From Mycobacterium sp. NBC_00419 (GTDB lineage: Bacteria > Actinomycetota > Actinomycetes > Mycobacteriales > Mycobacteriaceae): a stretch of DNA of 64,000 bases. Shown here piece after piece: positions 18,050 to 27,668 of the stretch. Position numbers and translations under genes: made by a program. The stretch spans positions 1,116,001 to 1,180,000 of the forward strand of contig NZ_CP107931.1 in NCBI RefSeq assembly GCF_036023875.1, in the 5' to 3' direction. The stretch's first letter is position 1, and each line of letters opens with the position of its first letter. The notes under the pieces are model-generated. The model was not told the origin of the DNA and searched no databases. It saw nothing but the letters and a program-made list of their open reading frames with translations.

Positions 18050-19326
18050 CAGTGTCCTCCGCTGTAGGGGCCGGCGAAGATCTGATCGACCGCCTCCTGG
18101 CTGGGCACCGCGAACAGGCCGCCGAAGGCCGGTGGCACGACCGGCAGGACCGGCCCGTCCACCGGTGGCATCGGCGCTGACGCCGCACTCAGCGGCGCGC
18201 CGTCCTCACCCTGCGCCGGCGCCGCGACACCCGCCGACAACGGCTCGTAGGTGTAGTTCAGGTACCACGGATCACCCGGTGCCGGAACGAGTTTCGCATG
18301 TTCTTCACCCCACCGGGTACCGAGGAACAGACCGCGCTTGAGCCGTGGCACGGTGAAGTCGAGCACTGCGTACAGATTCATGTAGTCACCGCGCACGGCG
18401 CGGTCGATCAGGCCCTGGCTGTACGGGAACGTCGTCGCATAGGCGAGCGCTTTGCCGATGTCGGGTCCGATGTCGGCCAGTCCCTTGAGCGCGGGCTCCA
18501 GATTCTTCAGGTTCTGCACCAGGTCGGCCTGCACGTCGTTGACCACCCCGCTCGCGGTGTCGCTGAAGGTGCCGAGCTTGCGCAGCGCGGTGGTCAGCGC
18601 GGGGCGCTCCTTGATGAGAACGTCCAGAGCGGGCGGCAATTCGGTCAGTACCCGGTCGATCGCGTCGCTCTGGCCGGCGAACGTACCGGACAACCGGTTC
18701 AACGACTTGATGGAGGCGACGATGCTGTCGCGCTGGTCGTCGAGCACACCGACGAAGTTGTCCAGCCGGGTCAGCAGATCCCGGACATCGTCCTCCCGGC
18801 CGGACAGCGCGGCGCTGAAGTTGTGGATGATCTCGCTGATCTGGCCCAGCCCACCACCGTTGACCACGGCCGCCACGGCCGAGAGGGTCTGCTCGGTCGA
18901 CGGGTACTTCGAGGTCTGGCTCAGCGGGATGGTCGCACCGGGAACCAGCCGCCCGCTGGGCTTTTCGCCAAGCGGTGCGTTGAGCGCCACATGCATCGAG
19001 CCCAACAGGCTGGTCTGCCCCACGCTCGCGACGGCGTTGGCCGGGATGTCGATATCGGGTTTGACCGAGATCTCGACGTCGGCATGCCAGCCCCGCAGCG
19101 ACATCTTGCCGACACTGCCGACCACGACGTCGTTCATCAGGACGGGTGAATTGGACTCCAGCGTGCCGACGTTGTCGACCTCGACGTGATAGATGTTCGC
19201 GCCGGGGCCGCGGCCGACAGCGCCGGGCAGCGGCAGCGAGTTCAGGCCCTGGAAGGCGCAGCCGGAGGTGAGCATCACCGCGCCTACGGCCACGAGCGTT
19301 CCCCGGATCGTCGTTCTACGCATCAC
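18049..19326 (-). CDS. mceE: Mce-family lipoprotein MceE (LprK/LprN-like)
   Basis: 425 residues; start GTG 19326 or ATG 19323, overlapping the mceD stop. Signal peptide with lipobox LTSGC (Cys about residue 23) marks the lipid-anchored MceE subunit. The Mce domain follows (NIYHVEVDNVGTLESNSPVLMNDVVVGSVGKM), then a long helical segment and a Pro/Ala tail. In known mce operons the fifth mce gene encodes the lipoprotein, and the order is kept here. Confidence 0.93.
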   Translation of the reverse strand: MMRRTTIRGTLVAVGAVMLTSGCAFQGLNSLPLPGAVGRGPGANIYHVEVDNVGTLESNSPVLMNDVVVGSVGKMSLRGWHADVEISVKPDIDIPANAVASVGQTSLLGSMHVALNAPLGEKPSGRLVPGATIPLSQTSKYPSTEQTLSAVAAVVNGGGLGQISEIIHNFSAALSGREDDVRDLLTRLDNFVGVLDDQRDSIVASIKSLNRLSGTFAGQSDAIDRVLTELPPALDVLIKERPALTTALRKLGTFSDTASGVVNDVQADLVQNLKNLEPALKGLADIGPDIGKALAYATTFPYSQGLIDRAVRGDYMNLYAVLDFTVPRLKRGLFLGTRWGEEHAKLVPAPGDPWYLNYTYEPLSAGVAAPAQGEDGAPLSAASAPMPPVDGPVLPVVPPAFGGLFAVPSQEAVDQIFAGPYSGGH

Positions 19327-20816
19327 GGTGTCCCTTCGGCCGGAAGCGGCGGACCGGGCGGTGCGGCCGGCGCGGCTGCCGCGGGCGGCGGCACGTACGA
19401 CGGGTCGGGTATCGGCCCGGTCGTCCCCGGCATCAACATTCCCGGCAGGTTCGACACCGTCGGAACCGACTGGCCTGGCAACAGCGCCGGCGACGGATAC
19501 GCCGGAGCGTGCGCGACGTCAGGTGCGGTCGGCCCGGGCGCGATGGCCGGCGGCTGGCCGTAATTCGGGGGTGCACCCTCGTCGTTGTTCAACCCGGTGT
19601 AGGCCGAGACCGCCGGCGGATCCTCCGGACCGCGCGCCGGGCCGGGACCACCCGGGGCCAGCGACGGGTCGGTGTAGACGATGTTGTCCGGGTTGGCCGA
19701 CTTCATCAGGTACGGGTTGGTCGGGATCGGAATGTAGTTGAAGTTCAGTAGCCGCAGCGCCGGGCCGAGGTACTGCGCGCAGAGCTTGGCCGTCTCCGGC
19801 GCGGTGGTGTTCTCCAGCGCTCCGATGGAGCCGCAGATGAATCCGACCGGGCTGGAGAAGTTCGGCAGAGTGAAGCCGCCGCCGAAATCACCGGTGTCCG
19901 GGTTGTAGATGTTGTAGCCGTTGGCGAATGCCGTCGGCGAGATGTGCAGCACGTTCTCCAGCGCGGTCTTGTTGTCCACCAGGATCTGGGTGACGTTGCC
20001 GAGGCGCTGAATCTGCTCGGAGGTCGGGTCGCGGGTCTCGGAGATGAAGCGCTGCACCTCCCCGATCGCCACGGACAGGTTGGCGATCGCCCCGTCGAGG
20101 TCCGAGCTGCTGTCGTTGATGACACTGGTCAGCGTCGCCAACCGATTCTGGAACGCGACGATCTGGACGTTGCTGTCCCGCAGGGTCGTCACGACCGTCT
20201 GCAGGTTCTTGATCACGTCGACGATGTTCCCGCTGCCTTCGGCGAGAACCCGGCTGACACTGGAGAATTGGGCGATCGTTTGGCGCAGTTTCTCGCCGTT
20301 GCCGTCCAGGGCGTTGGCGGCGCTGTCGATGAACTTGCTGACCGAGGTCGTCGAGACATCACCCTGGGGACCCAAGTCGGTGGCCAGCCGGGTGATCTGG
20401 TTCTTGACCTCGTCCCACTCCACCGGAACCGCGGTGCGCTCCTCGGGGATCACGGCGCCGCTGGCCATCTTCTCGCCGCTGTTCTTGCGGTAGGCCGGGG
20501 TGAGCTGCAGATAGCGTGCGGCCACCAGGTTCTGCGCCACGATGACGGCTTTGGCATCAGCGGGGATCGGCACGCCGTGATCGATGTTCATCGTGACCCT
20601 GGCCTGGGTGCCGTCCGGTTCGATCGAGGTGATCTTGCCGACCTTGACACCCGAGACCCGCACCTCGTCGCCGGCGTAGATGCCGGTGGCGCTCGGGAAG
20701 TAGGCGGTGATCTTGGTGGGCGCGAAGTACATCTGCCGCACCAGGAAGGCTGCTCCGGCGAGCAGGAGTACGGCCAGCAGCACCGCTGCCCCGACGGCGA
20801 ATCGTTTGCGCCTCAT
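19323..20816 (-). CDS. mceD: Mce-family protein MceD
   Basis: 497 residues from the ATG that overlaps the mceC stop as ATGA. N-terminal anchor (FAVGAAVLLAVLLLAGAAFLV) and Mce domain (KITAYFPSATGIYAGDEVRVSGVKVGKITSIE), then a needle region and a Pro-rich C-terminus of about 110 residues. Membrane-anchored tunnel subunit of the importer. Nothing truncated. Confidence 0.92.
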   Translation of the reverse strand: MRRKRFAVGAAVLLAVLLLAGAAFLVRQMYFAPTKITAYFPSATGIYAGDEVRVSGVKVGKITSIEPDGTQARVTMNIDHGVPIPADAKAVIVAQNLVAARYLQLTPAYRKNSGEKMASGAVIPEERTAVPVEWDEVKNQITRLATDLGPQGDVSTTSVSKFIDSAANALDGNGEKLRQTIAQFSSVSRVLAEGSGNIVDVIKNLQTVVTTLRDSNVQIVAFQNRLATLTSVINDSSSDLDGAIANLSVAIGEVQRFISETRDPTSEQIQRLGNVTQILVDNKTALENVLHISPTAFANGYNIYNPDTGDFGGGFTLPNFSSPVGFICGSIGALENTTAPETAKLCAQYLGPALRLLNFNYIPIPTNPYLMKSANPDNIVYTDPSLAPGGPGPARGPEDPPAVSAYTGLNNDEGAPPNYGQPPAIAPGPTAPDVAHAPAYPSPALLPGQSVPTVSNLPGMLMPGTTGPIPDPSYVPPPAAAAPAAPPGPPLPAEGTP

Positions 20817-21910
20817 GGCTGTCCCCACCGTTCGTTGGGCTGCGGTATGCCGTTGTACGGGAACGGAATCTCGGCGCGCGGTCCGGCGTTGTCCGGCGGC
20901 TGGCCGGCGTCGGTGCCGCGGCGGAAGCCGAAGGCGTAGTCGAAGAACGGTTGCAGCAACTGCGCCGGCTGCACGTTGGGCACGAAGGCGTTGTAGTAGA
21001 AGCCGCTGGAGACCGTCTCGCCCTGAGTCAGCTCGAACTTGGCCAGACCCGGCAGCGCCTTGGACAGGTTGTCGCGCTGGTTCTCCAGCATCGCCAGCAC
21101 CGAGTTGAGCCGCTGCAGTGTCGGCGCGAGCGTCTTCTCGTTGTCGTTGACCACCCCGGTGAGCTGCTGGGCCACCGCCGAGGTGTTGGCCAGCAGGCTG
21201 GAGATCGCCAGCCGGCGGTCGTTGAGCACCCCGAGGAGGTCATTGCCGTTGAGCAGCAAGGTGTTCAGCTTCTGGCTGCGCTTGCCGAGCACGATACTGA
21301 CGTCGGCGGCGTTCTTGAGCAGGGAGGCCAGCGAGTCGTTGCGGGCGTTGAGCGACTTGGACAGCCGGGTCACCCCGTCGAAGGTGGGGCCGAGCTGGGG
21401 AGCCAGCTGATCGAGGGTGTCCGACAGGGTGTCCAGTGACTGGTTCAACGATGCGGTGTCGGTGCCTGCGGTGTTGGCGGTCAGGTCGCTGACCGCCTCG
21501 GTCAGCGAGTAGGGCGAGGATGTCCTGGTGATCGGGATCAGAGTGCGCGGCGCCATCGTGGCGCTGCCCGCCGACTCGAGGGTCAGCACACGCTCGCCGA
21601 GCAGGGTGCCGGTGCGGATATGGGCGGTGGTGTCCGAACCGAGCGGCACCTTACCCTTGACCAGGAAGGTGACCAGTGCGTCGCCATTATCGAGGGCAAC
21701 GTCTTGCACGGTACCGACTTTCATGCCGGAGACCGTGACGTCGTTGCCCGCCAGGATGCCGCCGGCTTCGCTGAACAAGGCCTGGTAGCGGACGTCGGTC
21801 GCCGCGGACAGCAGCTTCTCGGGCTGCAGGCCCACCAGGATCACCAGGATGATCAGGGTCGCGCCCACAAAGCCCGCCCTGGCCAGATTCGCTCCGCGGT
21901 ACTTAAGCAT
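20813..21910 (-). CDS. mceC: Mce-family protein MceC
   Basis: 365 residues starting MLKYRGANLARAGFVGATLIILVILVGLQPEKLL; the start is set by the family N-terminus and overlaps the mceB stop by 8 bp. Longer in-frame extensions upstream are antisense-like arginine-rich sequence and not real. One membrane helix, Mce domain (ALFSEAGGILAGNDVTVSGMKVGTVQDVAL) and a helical needle region, with a short tail for this subunit. Confidence 0.92.
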   Translation of the reverse strand: MLKYRGANLARAGFVGATLIILVILVGLQPEKLLSAATDVRYQALFSEAGGILAGNDVTVSGMKVGTVQDVALDNGDALVTFLVKGKVPLGSDTTAHIRTGTLLGERVLTLESAGSATMAPRTLIPITRTSSPYSLTEAVSDLTANTAGTDTASLNQSLDTLSDTLDQLAPQLGPTFDGVTRLSKSLNARNDSLASLLKNAADVSIVLGKRSQKLNTLLLNGNDLLGVLNDRRLAISSLLANTSAVAQQLTGVVNDNEKTLAPTLQRLNSVLAMLENQRDNLSKALPGLAKFELTQGETVSSGFYYNAFVPNVQPAQLLQPFFDYAFGFRRGTDAGQPPDNAGPRAEIPFPYNGIPQPNERWGQP

Positions 21911-22934
21911 CGGGTTCCGTGCACCTTCCGGTCTCTTGCTTGATCCACGGGAAGACCACTGTCCGGCCCTGCAGGTCGGAGGCCCGCACCGACAGGCCGC
22001 AGATGTAGTACTGGATGAAGCTGCCGTAGGCACCCAGGCGCACGAGCTTGCGGTAGTTGCCCGGCATCCGCTTGATCCCGGCCTCCAGGCCGTCCTTGCT
22101 GTCGTAGAGAAGCGGCGCAAGGCGATTCGTCTGTTCGACGGCATTGGCCAGCGGTGCCCGCGCCTGGCCGAGCAGACTGGCCAGTGAGGCGGTGCCGTTG
22201 TCCAGCGAGGTGATGGCGGTGCCGATCGGGTCGCGGTCGCCGGACAACCCCGAGATCAGCTGCTCCAGCTTGTCGATCGACGCGTCGAACTGTCCGCCGT
22301 CCTTGGCCAGCACCCCGACGACCGTGTTGAGGTTGTCGATCAGCTGCGCGATGGTCTGGTCGTTGTCGGCCAGCGCGTTGGAGAACGACGAGGTCTTGGA
22401 GAACAGCGACTGCAATGTGCTGCCCTGGCCCTGGAACGCCTGGATCAGAGATGTCGTCAGCGCGTTGACGTCCTGCGGATTAAGGCCCTGGATAACGGGT
22501 TTGAGCCCACCGAGCAGCAGGTCGAGATCGAGTGCACCGGCCGTGCGGTCGGCAGGGATCTGGGAGCCTGCGGGCATCACCTTGGTCGACCCGGGGCCGT
22601 CGACGAGTTCCAGATAGCGATCGCCGACGAGATTCAGGTACCGGACCGCGGCCTTGGTGCCGGTGGTCAGCACCACGTCGTGGTCGGTGTCGAACGACAC
22701 CAGCACCGACTTGTCGGGCCGCAACTCGAGGTCATTGACGGTGCCGACCCGGATGCCGGCGATGCGAACCGTGTCGCCGGTCCGCAACCGCGACGCGTCG
22801 GCGAACACCGCCGAGTAGCCATTGGTGGAACCGGTCCGGTACTGGCCGAAGATGAAGAACAGCGACGCGGTCAGGATCGACATGATGATGCCGAAGATGA
22901 CGAACTTGATGAGTGTCCGGTGGCGGCGCATCAT
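21903..22934 (-). CDS. mceB: Mce-family protein MceB
   Basis: 343 residues; starts within ATGATG overlapping the mceA stop. Anchor helix (LIKFVIFGIIMSILTASLFFIF), Mce domain (NGYSAVFADASRLRTGDTVRIAGIRVGTVNDLEL), helical region and a conserved C-terminal segment with two cysteines (YICGLSVRASDL and GRCTEPDA). Standard length for MceB. Confidence 0.92.
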   Translation of the reverse strand: MMRRHRTLIKFVIFGIIMSILTASLFFIFGQYRTGSTNGYSAVFADASRLRTGDTVRIAGIRVGTVNDLELRPDKSVLVSFDTDHDVVLTTGTKAAVRYLNLVGDRYLELVDGPGSTKVMPAGSQIPADRTAGALDLDLLLGGLKPVIQGLNPQDVNALTTSLIQAFQGQGSTLQSLFSKTSSFSNALADNDQTIAQLIDNLNTVVGVLAKDGGQFDASIDKLEQLISGLSGDRDPIGTAITSLDNGTASLASLLGQARAPLANAVEQTNRLAPLLYDSKDGLEAGIKRMPGNYRKLVRLGAYGSFIQYYICGLSVRASDLQGRTVVFPWIKQETGRCTEPDA

Positions 22935-24217
22935 CCCGACATTCCCATCTGGGTGGTGTTGCGGGGCGGGCCGTCGATGGGCCCGAACAGAGCCTGCTTG
23001 AGCGCGTCGGAGTTCAGCAGGATGCCCTGGTTGCCGTACCGCCAGGGGTTGGCGCCCACATCGGCGACGAGCATCGGCGGCACGTACTCATACGGCACGT
23101 TGGGCAATCCCATCTCCTTGCAGATCGGCCGGTCGAGCTTGGCGTTCACCTTGGGGAGGTCCTGCGGCCAGCGGTAGCGCTCGATACCGAGCAGAAAGCT
23201 CACCGACACCAGCACGCCGGGTACCGGCAGGGGCGGCGAGGTCGCGAATGGAACGATGCCGCCCAGGCCACACGAGATGTTGTCGTGGTAGCGGGCCAGC
23301 AGATCGGTGGTCGGAAGCAGCACGTGGACTGCGCCGGTGAGGCCTTGACGGTTGTCGCCCAGCACTTCGCTGCCCAGATCGGCGAATCCGGCTGCGCTCA
23401 TCAGTACCGCATCGAGATTCTCCTGCTCGTCGACGATCGACCGGCTGAGCTGTGCGGCGTTGTTGGCGGTGCGCACCAGATCATCGGAGGCATCGGCGTA
23501 GGCGTCGGCCACCGCGGGAAAGACCTCGATGTCGTGCTTGAGATTCGGCAGGCTGGGGTCGAGTTTGGCCAGCAGCCGGTCGAAGTCGGTCAGGGTCTGG
23601 CCGATCTTCTCCCCACGGCCGCTGAACGCGGTGGACAACGCACCCAGCGTCTCGTTGAGCTTGGCGGGGTCGAGCTTGTTGAGTACCGAAACCAGCTGCT
23701 GGAAGACCGTATTGATCTCGACGGTCACATGACCGGCATTGACCACCTGCCCGGGCTGCATCCGCTGCGACGACGGGTCGGCCGGCGCAACGAGTTCGAC
23801 GAACTTCGAGCCGAACACCGTCGTGGACGCGATGTCGACGAGCACGTTCTCGGGAATGTGGCGCAGCTGGTTGGGATCCATGGCCAGGTGCAGCGCTGCG
23901 GTCCCGTCCGGGCGGGCTTCGATCGAGGCCACCTTGCCGACTTGGACGCCACGCATCTTGACCCGTGCGTCGGGGTTCATCACCAGGCCGGCACGATCGG
24001 AAATCACAGTCACGGGAACGGTTTTGGTGAAGGAACCACGGAAAAGACCCACCGACACCGCGAAGATCGCGACGATGGCCAGCATGGTGGCCAGCCCCGC
24101 AAGCGGACGTGCCGAACTGCGGGAGCCGAAGCTCTGCCCTGGCTTCGCCGCGATGGGCGCTGCGGAGGTTTCGGTTTCGGATCGGTCGACCGGTCCGGGA
24201 CCCAGATTTCGCGTCAC
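22931..24217 (-). CDS. mceA: Mce-family protein MceA
   Basis: 428 residues. A 40-residue cytoplasmic leader precedes the membrane helix (LAGLATMLAIVAIFAVSVGLF). The Mce domain carries VPVTVISDRAGLVMNPDARVKMRGVQVGKVASIEARPDG, the most conserved signature of the family. First mce subunit, 9 bp downstream of yrbEB. The specific mce class (mce1-mce4 or an environmental class) cannot be assigned from sequence inspection alone. Confidence 0.92.
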   Translation of the reverse strand: MTRNLGPGPVDRSETETSAAPIAAKPGQSFGSRSSARPLAGLATMLAIVAIFAVSVGLFRGSFTKTVPVTVISDRAGLVMNPDARVKMRGVQVGKVASIEARPDGTAALHLAMDPNQLRHIPENVLVDIASTTVFGSKFVELVAPADPSSQRMQPGQVVNAGHVTVEINTVFQQLVSVLNKLDPAKLNETLGALSTAFSGRGEKIGQTLTDFDRLLAKLDPSLPNLKHDIEVFPAVADAYADASDDLVRTANNAAQLSRSIVDEQENLDAVLMSAAGFADLGSEVLGDNRQGLTGAVHVLLPTTDLLARYHDNISCGLGGIVPFATSPPLPVPGVLVSVSFLLGIERYRWPQDLPKVNAKLDRPICKEMGLPNVPYEYVPPMLVADVGANPWRYGNQGILLNSDALKQALFGPIDGPPRNTTQMGMSG

Positions 24218-24226
24218 GTCTTCTCC

Positions 24227-25075
24227 CTATCCGGACAGGTTGAAGTTGCCGTTGGATCCGTAGATGGCCAGCGAGACCAGCAGGGTCACCGAGACCACGA
24301 CGATCAGCGAGGTCCGCACCGCGTTGCCGACGGCCACTCCCACCCCGGACGGTCCGCCGGTGGCGAAGAAGCCGAAATAGGTGTGGATCAACAGGATTGT
24401 GATCGCCATCAACACCGCCTGCAGAAACGACCACAACAAGTCGATCGGATTGAGGAACGTGGTGAAGTAGTGCTCATAGAGTCCACCGGACTGACCGAAC
24501 AACACCACGGTGGTGAACTGCGAGGCCAGAAAGCTCAAGATCACCGCGATCGAGTACAGCGGCGTGATCGCGATCATCCCGGCCACGATGCGCGTGGAGA
24601 CCAGATACTCCACCGGCCGGATGCCCATCGACTCCAGCGCGTCGATCTCCTCGTTGATCCGCATCGCCCCGAGCTGAGCCGTGACGCCCGCGCCGAAGGT
24701 GGCCGCCAAGCCGATCCCGGCCACCACCGGCGCCGAGATCCGCACATTGATGAACGCCGCCAAAAAGCCGGTCAGCGCCTCGATCCCGATGTTGCCCAAC
24801 GACGAATAGCCCTGCACCGCCAGCGTCCCGCCGGCCGCCAACGTCAAGAACCCGACGATGACCACCGTGCCACCGATCATCGCCAACGTCCCGGCACCCA
24901 TCGAGATCTCGGCGATCAACCGAATGATCTCCTTGCGGAAATGGATTGCCGCATGGGGTGTTCCGCCGATGGCGCGGGCGTAGAACAGGGTGTGATCGCC
25001 GATGCGGGCAAAGAAGTTGACCGGCCGGTCGATCTGTTTGGCCAGTGTGGGATACGCACCGCGCAGCGTGATCAT
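24227..25075 (-). CDS. yrbEB: YrbE/MlaE-family permease subunit B
   Basis: 282 residues, integral membrane protein with about five to six helices. The MlaE signature region with the EINALESMG-like motif (RINEEIDALESMGIRPVEYLVSTRIVAGMI) is where the MceG-type ATPase couples. Second gene of the operon, 13 bp after yrbEA. No MceG ATPase gene is in the window; mycobacteria usually encode it elsewhere and share it between mce systems. Confidence 0.93.
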   Translation of the reverse strand: MITLRGAYPTLAKQIDRPVNFFARIGDHTLFYARAIGGTPHAAIHFRKEIIRLIAEISMGAGTLAMIGGTVVIVGFLTLAAGGTLAVQGYSSLGNIGIEALTGFLAAFINVRISAPVVAGIGLAATFGAGVTAQLGAMRINEEIDALESMGIRPVEYLVSTRIVAGMIAITPLYSIAVILSFLASQFTTVVLFGQSGGLYEHYFTTFLNPIDLLWSFLQAVLMAITILLIHTYFGFFATGGPSGVGVAVGNAVRTSLIVVVSVTLLVSLAIYGSNGNFNLSG

Positions 25076-25088
25076 CGCGTCTCCCGGG

Positions 25089-25898
25089 TCACCGGCTGGT
25101 CATTCGGATGCCGATGGCCGTGACGACCACATTGACCACGAACAACGCCATGAACGCGTACACCACCGTCTCATTGACCGCATTACCCACCGCCTTGGCA
25201 CCCCCACCGGAAATCGTCAACCCCCGATAACAAGCCACCAACCCCGCGATCAACCCGAACAACGCCGCCTTGACACACGAGATGATCACCTCCGGCACCC
25301 CGGTCAACAACGTGATCCCCGCCGCGAACGCCCCCGGATTCACATCCTGAACGAACACCGAAAACACATAGCCACCCAAGATCCCGATGATCACCACCAA
25401 CGAGTTCAGCAACAACGCCACCAACCCCGACGCCAACATCCGCGGCGTGACCAGACGCTGCACCGGGTTGATCCCCAGCACCTCCATCGCGTCGATCTCC
25501 TCACGAATGGTGCGTGACCCCAAATCCGCACACATCGCCGTCGCACCGGCACCGGCCACGATCAACACCGTCACTAACGGGCCCACCTGCGTCACCGCAC
25601 CAAAGGCCGCACCCGCCCCCGACAGATCCGCCGCGCCCAACTCCCGCAACAAGATATTGAGCGTGAAACTCACCAACACCGTGAACGGAATCGCCACCAA
25701 CAACGTCGGCGCCAACGACACCCGCGCCACAAACCACGCCTGCTCTAAAAACTCCCGCCACTGAAACGGCTTCCGGAAGATAAACCGCACCGCATCAGCC
25801 GACATCGCAAACAACCCACCAATAGCCTGCATCGGCCCGGACACACCACTACGAATAGCGATCCCCGGCGACCACCGATCCGGTCCCTTACCTGCCAT
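25089..25898 (-). CDS. yrbEA: YrbE/MlaE-family permease subunit A
   Basis: 269 residues from MAGKGPDRWSPGIAIRSG; this ATG has GGAAGGA about nine bases upstream, whereas the next in-frame start would add 36 poorly conserved residues. MlaE core with TIREEIDAMEVLGINPVQRLVTPRMLASGL and several membrane helices. Codon use across 25.1-25.9 kb is rich in AAC/ACC, giving visibly lower G content than nearby genes. First gene of the eight-gene mce operon. Confidence 0.9.
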   Translation of the reverse strand: MAGKGPDRWSPGIAIRSGVSGPMQAIGGLFAMSADAVRFIFRKPFQWREFLEQAWFVARVSLAPTLLVAIPFTVLVSFTLNILLRELGAADLSGAGAAFGAVTQVGPLVTVLIVAGAGATAMCADLGSRTIREEIDAMEVLGINPVQRLVTPRMLASGLVALLLNSLVVIIGILGGYVFSVFVQDVNPGAFAAGITLLTGVPEVIISCVKAALFGLIAGLVACYRGLTISGGGAKAVGNAVNETVVYAFMALFVVNVVVTAIGIRMTSR

Positions 25899-25980
25899 CG
25901 GCAAACGGTCCTTCCGGGATCTTCGAGATTGCGGCGAAGTCGTCACCTTCATAACTGATTGCCTCACCTGCGGTGAGGGA

Positions 25981-26006
25981 ATGGTGAACTTCAGCAACTT
26001 CACCAT
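25981..26006. promoter_or_regulatory. Inverted repeat upstream of yrbEA
   Basis: ATGGTGAA, ten bases, TTCACCAT: perfect 8-bp arms, 83 bp upstream of the yrbEA start. Candidate operator or leader hairpin for the mce transcript. Confidence 0.35.
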
Positions 26007-26253
26007 CGTCCGATGTCAGCCGTGTCATGCTGACCATCGTGTGCGGGGCGCCGTTGCGTCCCGGCCATACCTTCGTGCCGCCGGGGCGCCCGTGCGAAAC
26101 CCGATCGGGACCGTCCTCGGGGCCCGCCGCATCGTCCACGAAATCTGCTGTTTCCCAGCACGTTTGAGTGTGCGTGTTGGCGCTGTCCCGTCCCGCAGGA
26201 TCACTGCCCGCGTGCAGGCGCCGAGACCCTTCCGGTTCACTTGAACGCCGCGA

Positions 26254-26283
26254 CACACCACCGGTGTGCGCTATTCGCACACC
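26254..26283. promoter_or_regulatory. Nested inverted repeats upstream of the mce operon
   Basis: CACACC-ACC-GGTGTG overlaps GGTGTGCG-CTATT-CGCACACC, both perfect, giving three alternating half-sites. No T-run follows on the minus strand, so a regulator site is somewhat more likely than a terminator for the CoA-transferase gene. Confidence 0.4.
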
Positions 26284-26459
26284 AGGCGGAGCCACCGCGC
26301 TCGCGTGCACATAGCGCTCGACCGGCAAACAATGGACCGGGCCCGGCCGCGGTGTGACCGTCACCGCAGCCCCGGCTGTGCTGCGACGTGGGTCACAGGC
26401 CACTGAAGGTAGGTGCGCGCCAGCGGCGATGAGGTTCGACATGGGATCTCCGGCGCTGC

Positions 26460-27668
26460 CTACGTGACCGCGCCGGCGGTCTTGAGTTCGATGATGCGGT
26501 CCCAGTCCAGGCCGATCTCCTCGAGGATCTCGTCGGTCTGTTCGGCGAAAGCAGGAGCCGGCCCGCTGCGTGGTGCCGCGACGTCGAACTGCACCGGGTT
26601 GGACACCAACTCCAGTTCGCCTGCCTGCACCAGATACTCGTTGGCCCGGACCTGAGCGTCGGCGGCGGCCTGCAAGGTGTCCTGCACCGGCGCCCACGGG
26701 CCGGCCAGGGTGGCGAACCGCGTCGACCACTCGGCCAGGGTGCGGGTGGCCATGGCCTTCCCGAGGATCTCCACCGCGTCGGCGGTGTGGGCGGCGATCT
26801 GCTCCGCCGTGCCGAACCGCGGATCGTCGATGTAGTCGGTGATCTCCATGTGGCGGCACACATCCGCCCAGAACTTCGTCGGCTGCATCATCACGAACGA
26901 GATGTAGCGCCCGTCGGCGGTTTCGTAGAGACCGACCAGAGGATTGATGGGCGAACCGTGCACGCCGGGCACCGGAGCCACCATCCGCTCCCCCAGATGC
27001 TGGGTCAGCGCGATGGTGTGGCCCATCGCCCACAGGCCGCTGCCCAGCAGCGACACGTCGACCACCGACGGCTCGCCGGTGCGTTCCCGCTTGAACAGGG
27101 CCGCGGCGATCCCGCCGGCCAGATTCGTGCCGGAGATGGTGTCGCCGTAGGCAGGCCCGGGCGGTCCGATCATGCCTTCGATCCCAGGCGGGGTGATGGT
27201 GGCGGCGGTACCGGCTCGGCACCAGAAGGCGGTCATGTCATAGCCGCCCTTCTCTGATTCCTGCCCGCGCGGGCCGAAGGCACTGCCGCGCGCGTAGATG
27301 ATCTTCGGGTTGACCGCCCGGATGTCGTCGACGTCGATGCCGAACTTGCGGCGATGCCCGGGCAGGAAGCTGGTGAGGAAGACATCCGAACGCCGGACGA
27401 GTTCGAGCAGCACCTCCCGGCCACCCGACACCGACATATCCAGCCCGATGCTGCGTTTTCCCCGATTGGCATGTTCCACATTGGGATTCGGGTCACCCTC
27501 GACCCGCAGCGGGCCGGTCTGGCGCAGACCGCGTTGCGGGTCGCCGGTCACCGCATGCTCGACCTTGACTACTTCGGCGCCCCACTCACCGAGCACCGCG
27601 CCGCACGACGGCACGAAGCCGTACATCGCGACCTCGAGGACCCGCACACCCGCCAGCGGACCGCTCAC
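26460..27668 (-). CDS. CaiB/BaiF-family (class III) CoA-transferase
   Basis: 402 residues. N-terminal LAGVRVLEVAMYGFVPSCGAVLGEWGAEVVKVE and RGKRSIGLDM, with the catalytic aspartate in EKGGYDMTAFWCRAG. Class III transferases move CoA between carboxylic acids via a mixed anhydride at this Asp. Overlaps the upstream aldehyde dehydrogenase stop by ATGA. An aldehyde oxidised to an acid and then loaded with CoA is a natural two-step reading of this pair (inference). Confidence 0.88.
   Translation of the reverse strand: MSGPLAGVRVLEVAMYGFVPSCGAVLGEWGAEVVKVEHAVTGDPQRGLRQTGPLRVEGDPNPNVEHANRGKRSIGLDMSVSGGREVLLELVRRSDVFLTSFLPGHRRKFGIDVDDIRAVNPKIIYARGSAFGPRGQESEKGGYDMTAFWCRAGTAATITPPGIEGMIGPPGPAYGDTISGTNLAGGIAAALFKRERTGEPSVVDVSLLGSGLWAMGHTIALTQHLGERMVAPVPGVHGSPINPLVGLYETADGRYISFVMMQPTKFWADVCRHMEITDYIDDPRFGTAEQIAAHTADAVEILGKAMATRTLAEWSTRFATLAGPWAPVQDTLQAAADAQVRANEYLVQAGELELVSNPVQFDVAAPRSGPAPAFAEQTDEILEEIGLDWDRIIELKTAGAVT

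Larger units (their letters stand above)
25899..26459. other. Intergenic region upstream of the mce operon
   Basis: 560 bp with no convincing gene; short overlapping frames on both strands have no family resemblance and poor codon bias. It holds two inverted repeats (25981 and 26254, listed separately) and probably the mce promoter and the end of the CoA-transferase transcript. The window-wide GAGAAY operator is not present here. Confidence 0.6.

Noticed and set aside
21911..22144. N-terminal extension of mceC
   Set aside because: Seventy-eight Arg/Ser-rich residues overlapping mceB in another frame; the normal MceC start with its membrane anchor is at 21910.
25981..26261. Short frames on both strands in the mce upstream gap
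   Set aside because: No ribosome sites, no homology and poor third-position GC bias; treated as noncoding.
25888..27222. Long minus-strand open frame of about 444 codons upstream of yrbEA
   Set aside because: Arg/His-rich translation with no family likeness; it runs out of frame through the CoA-transferase gene, a usual artefact of high-GC DNA.
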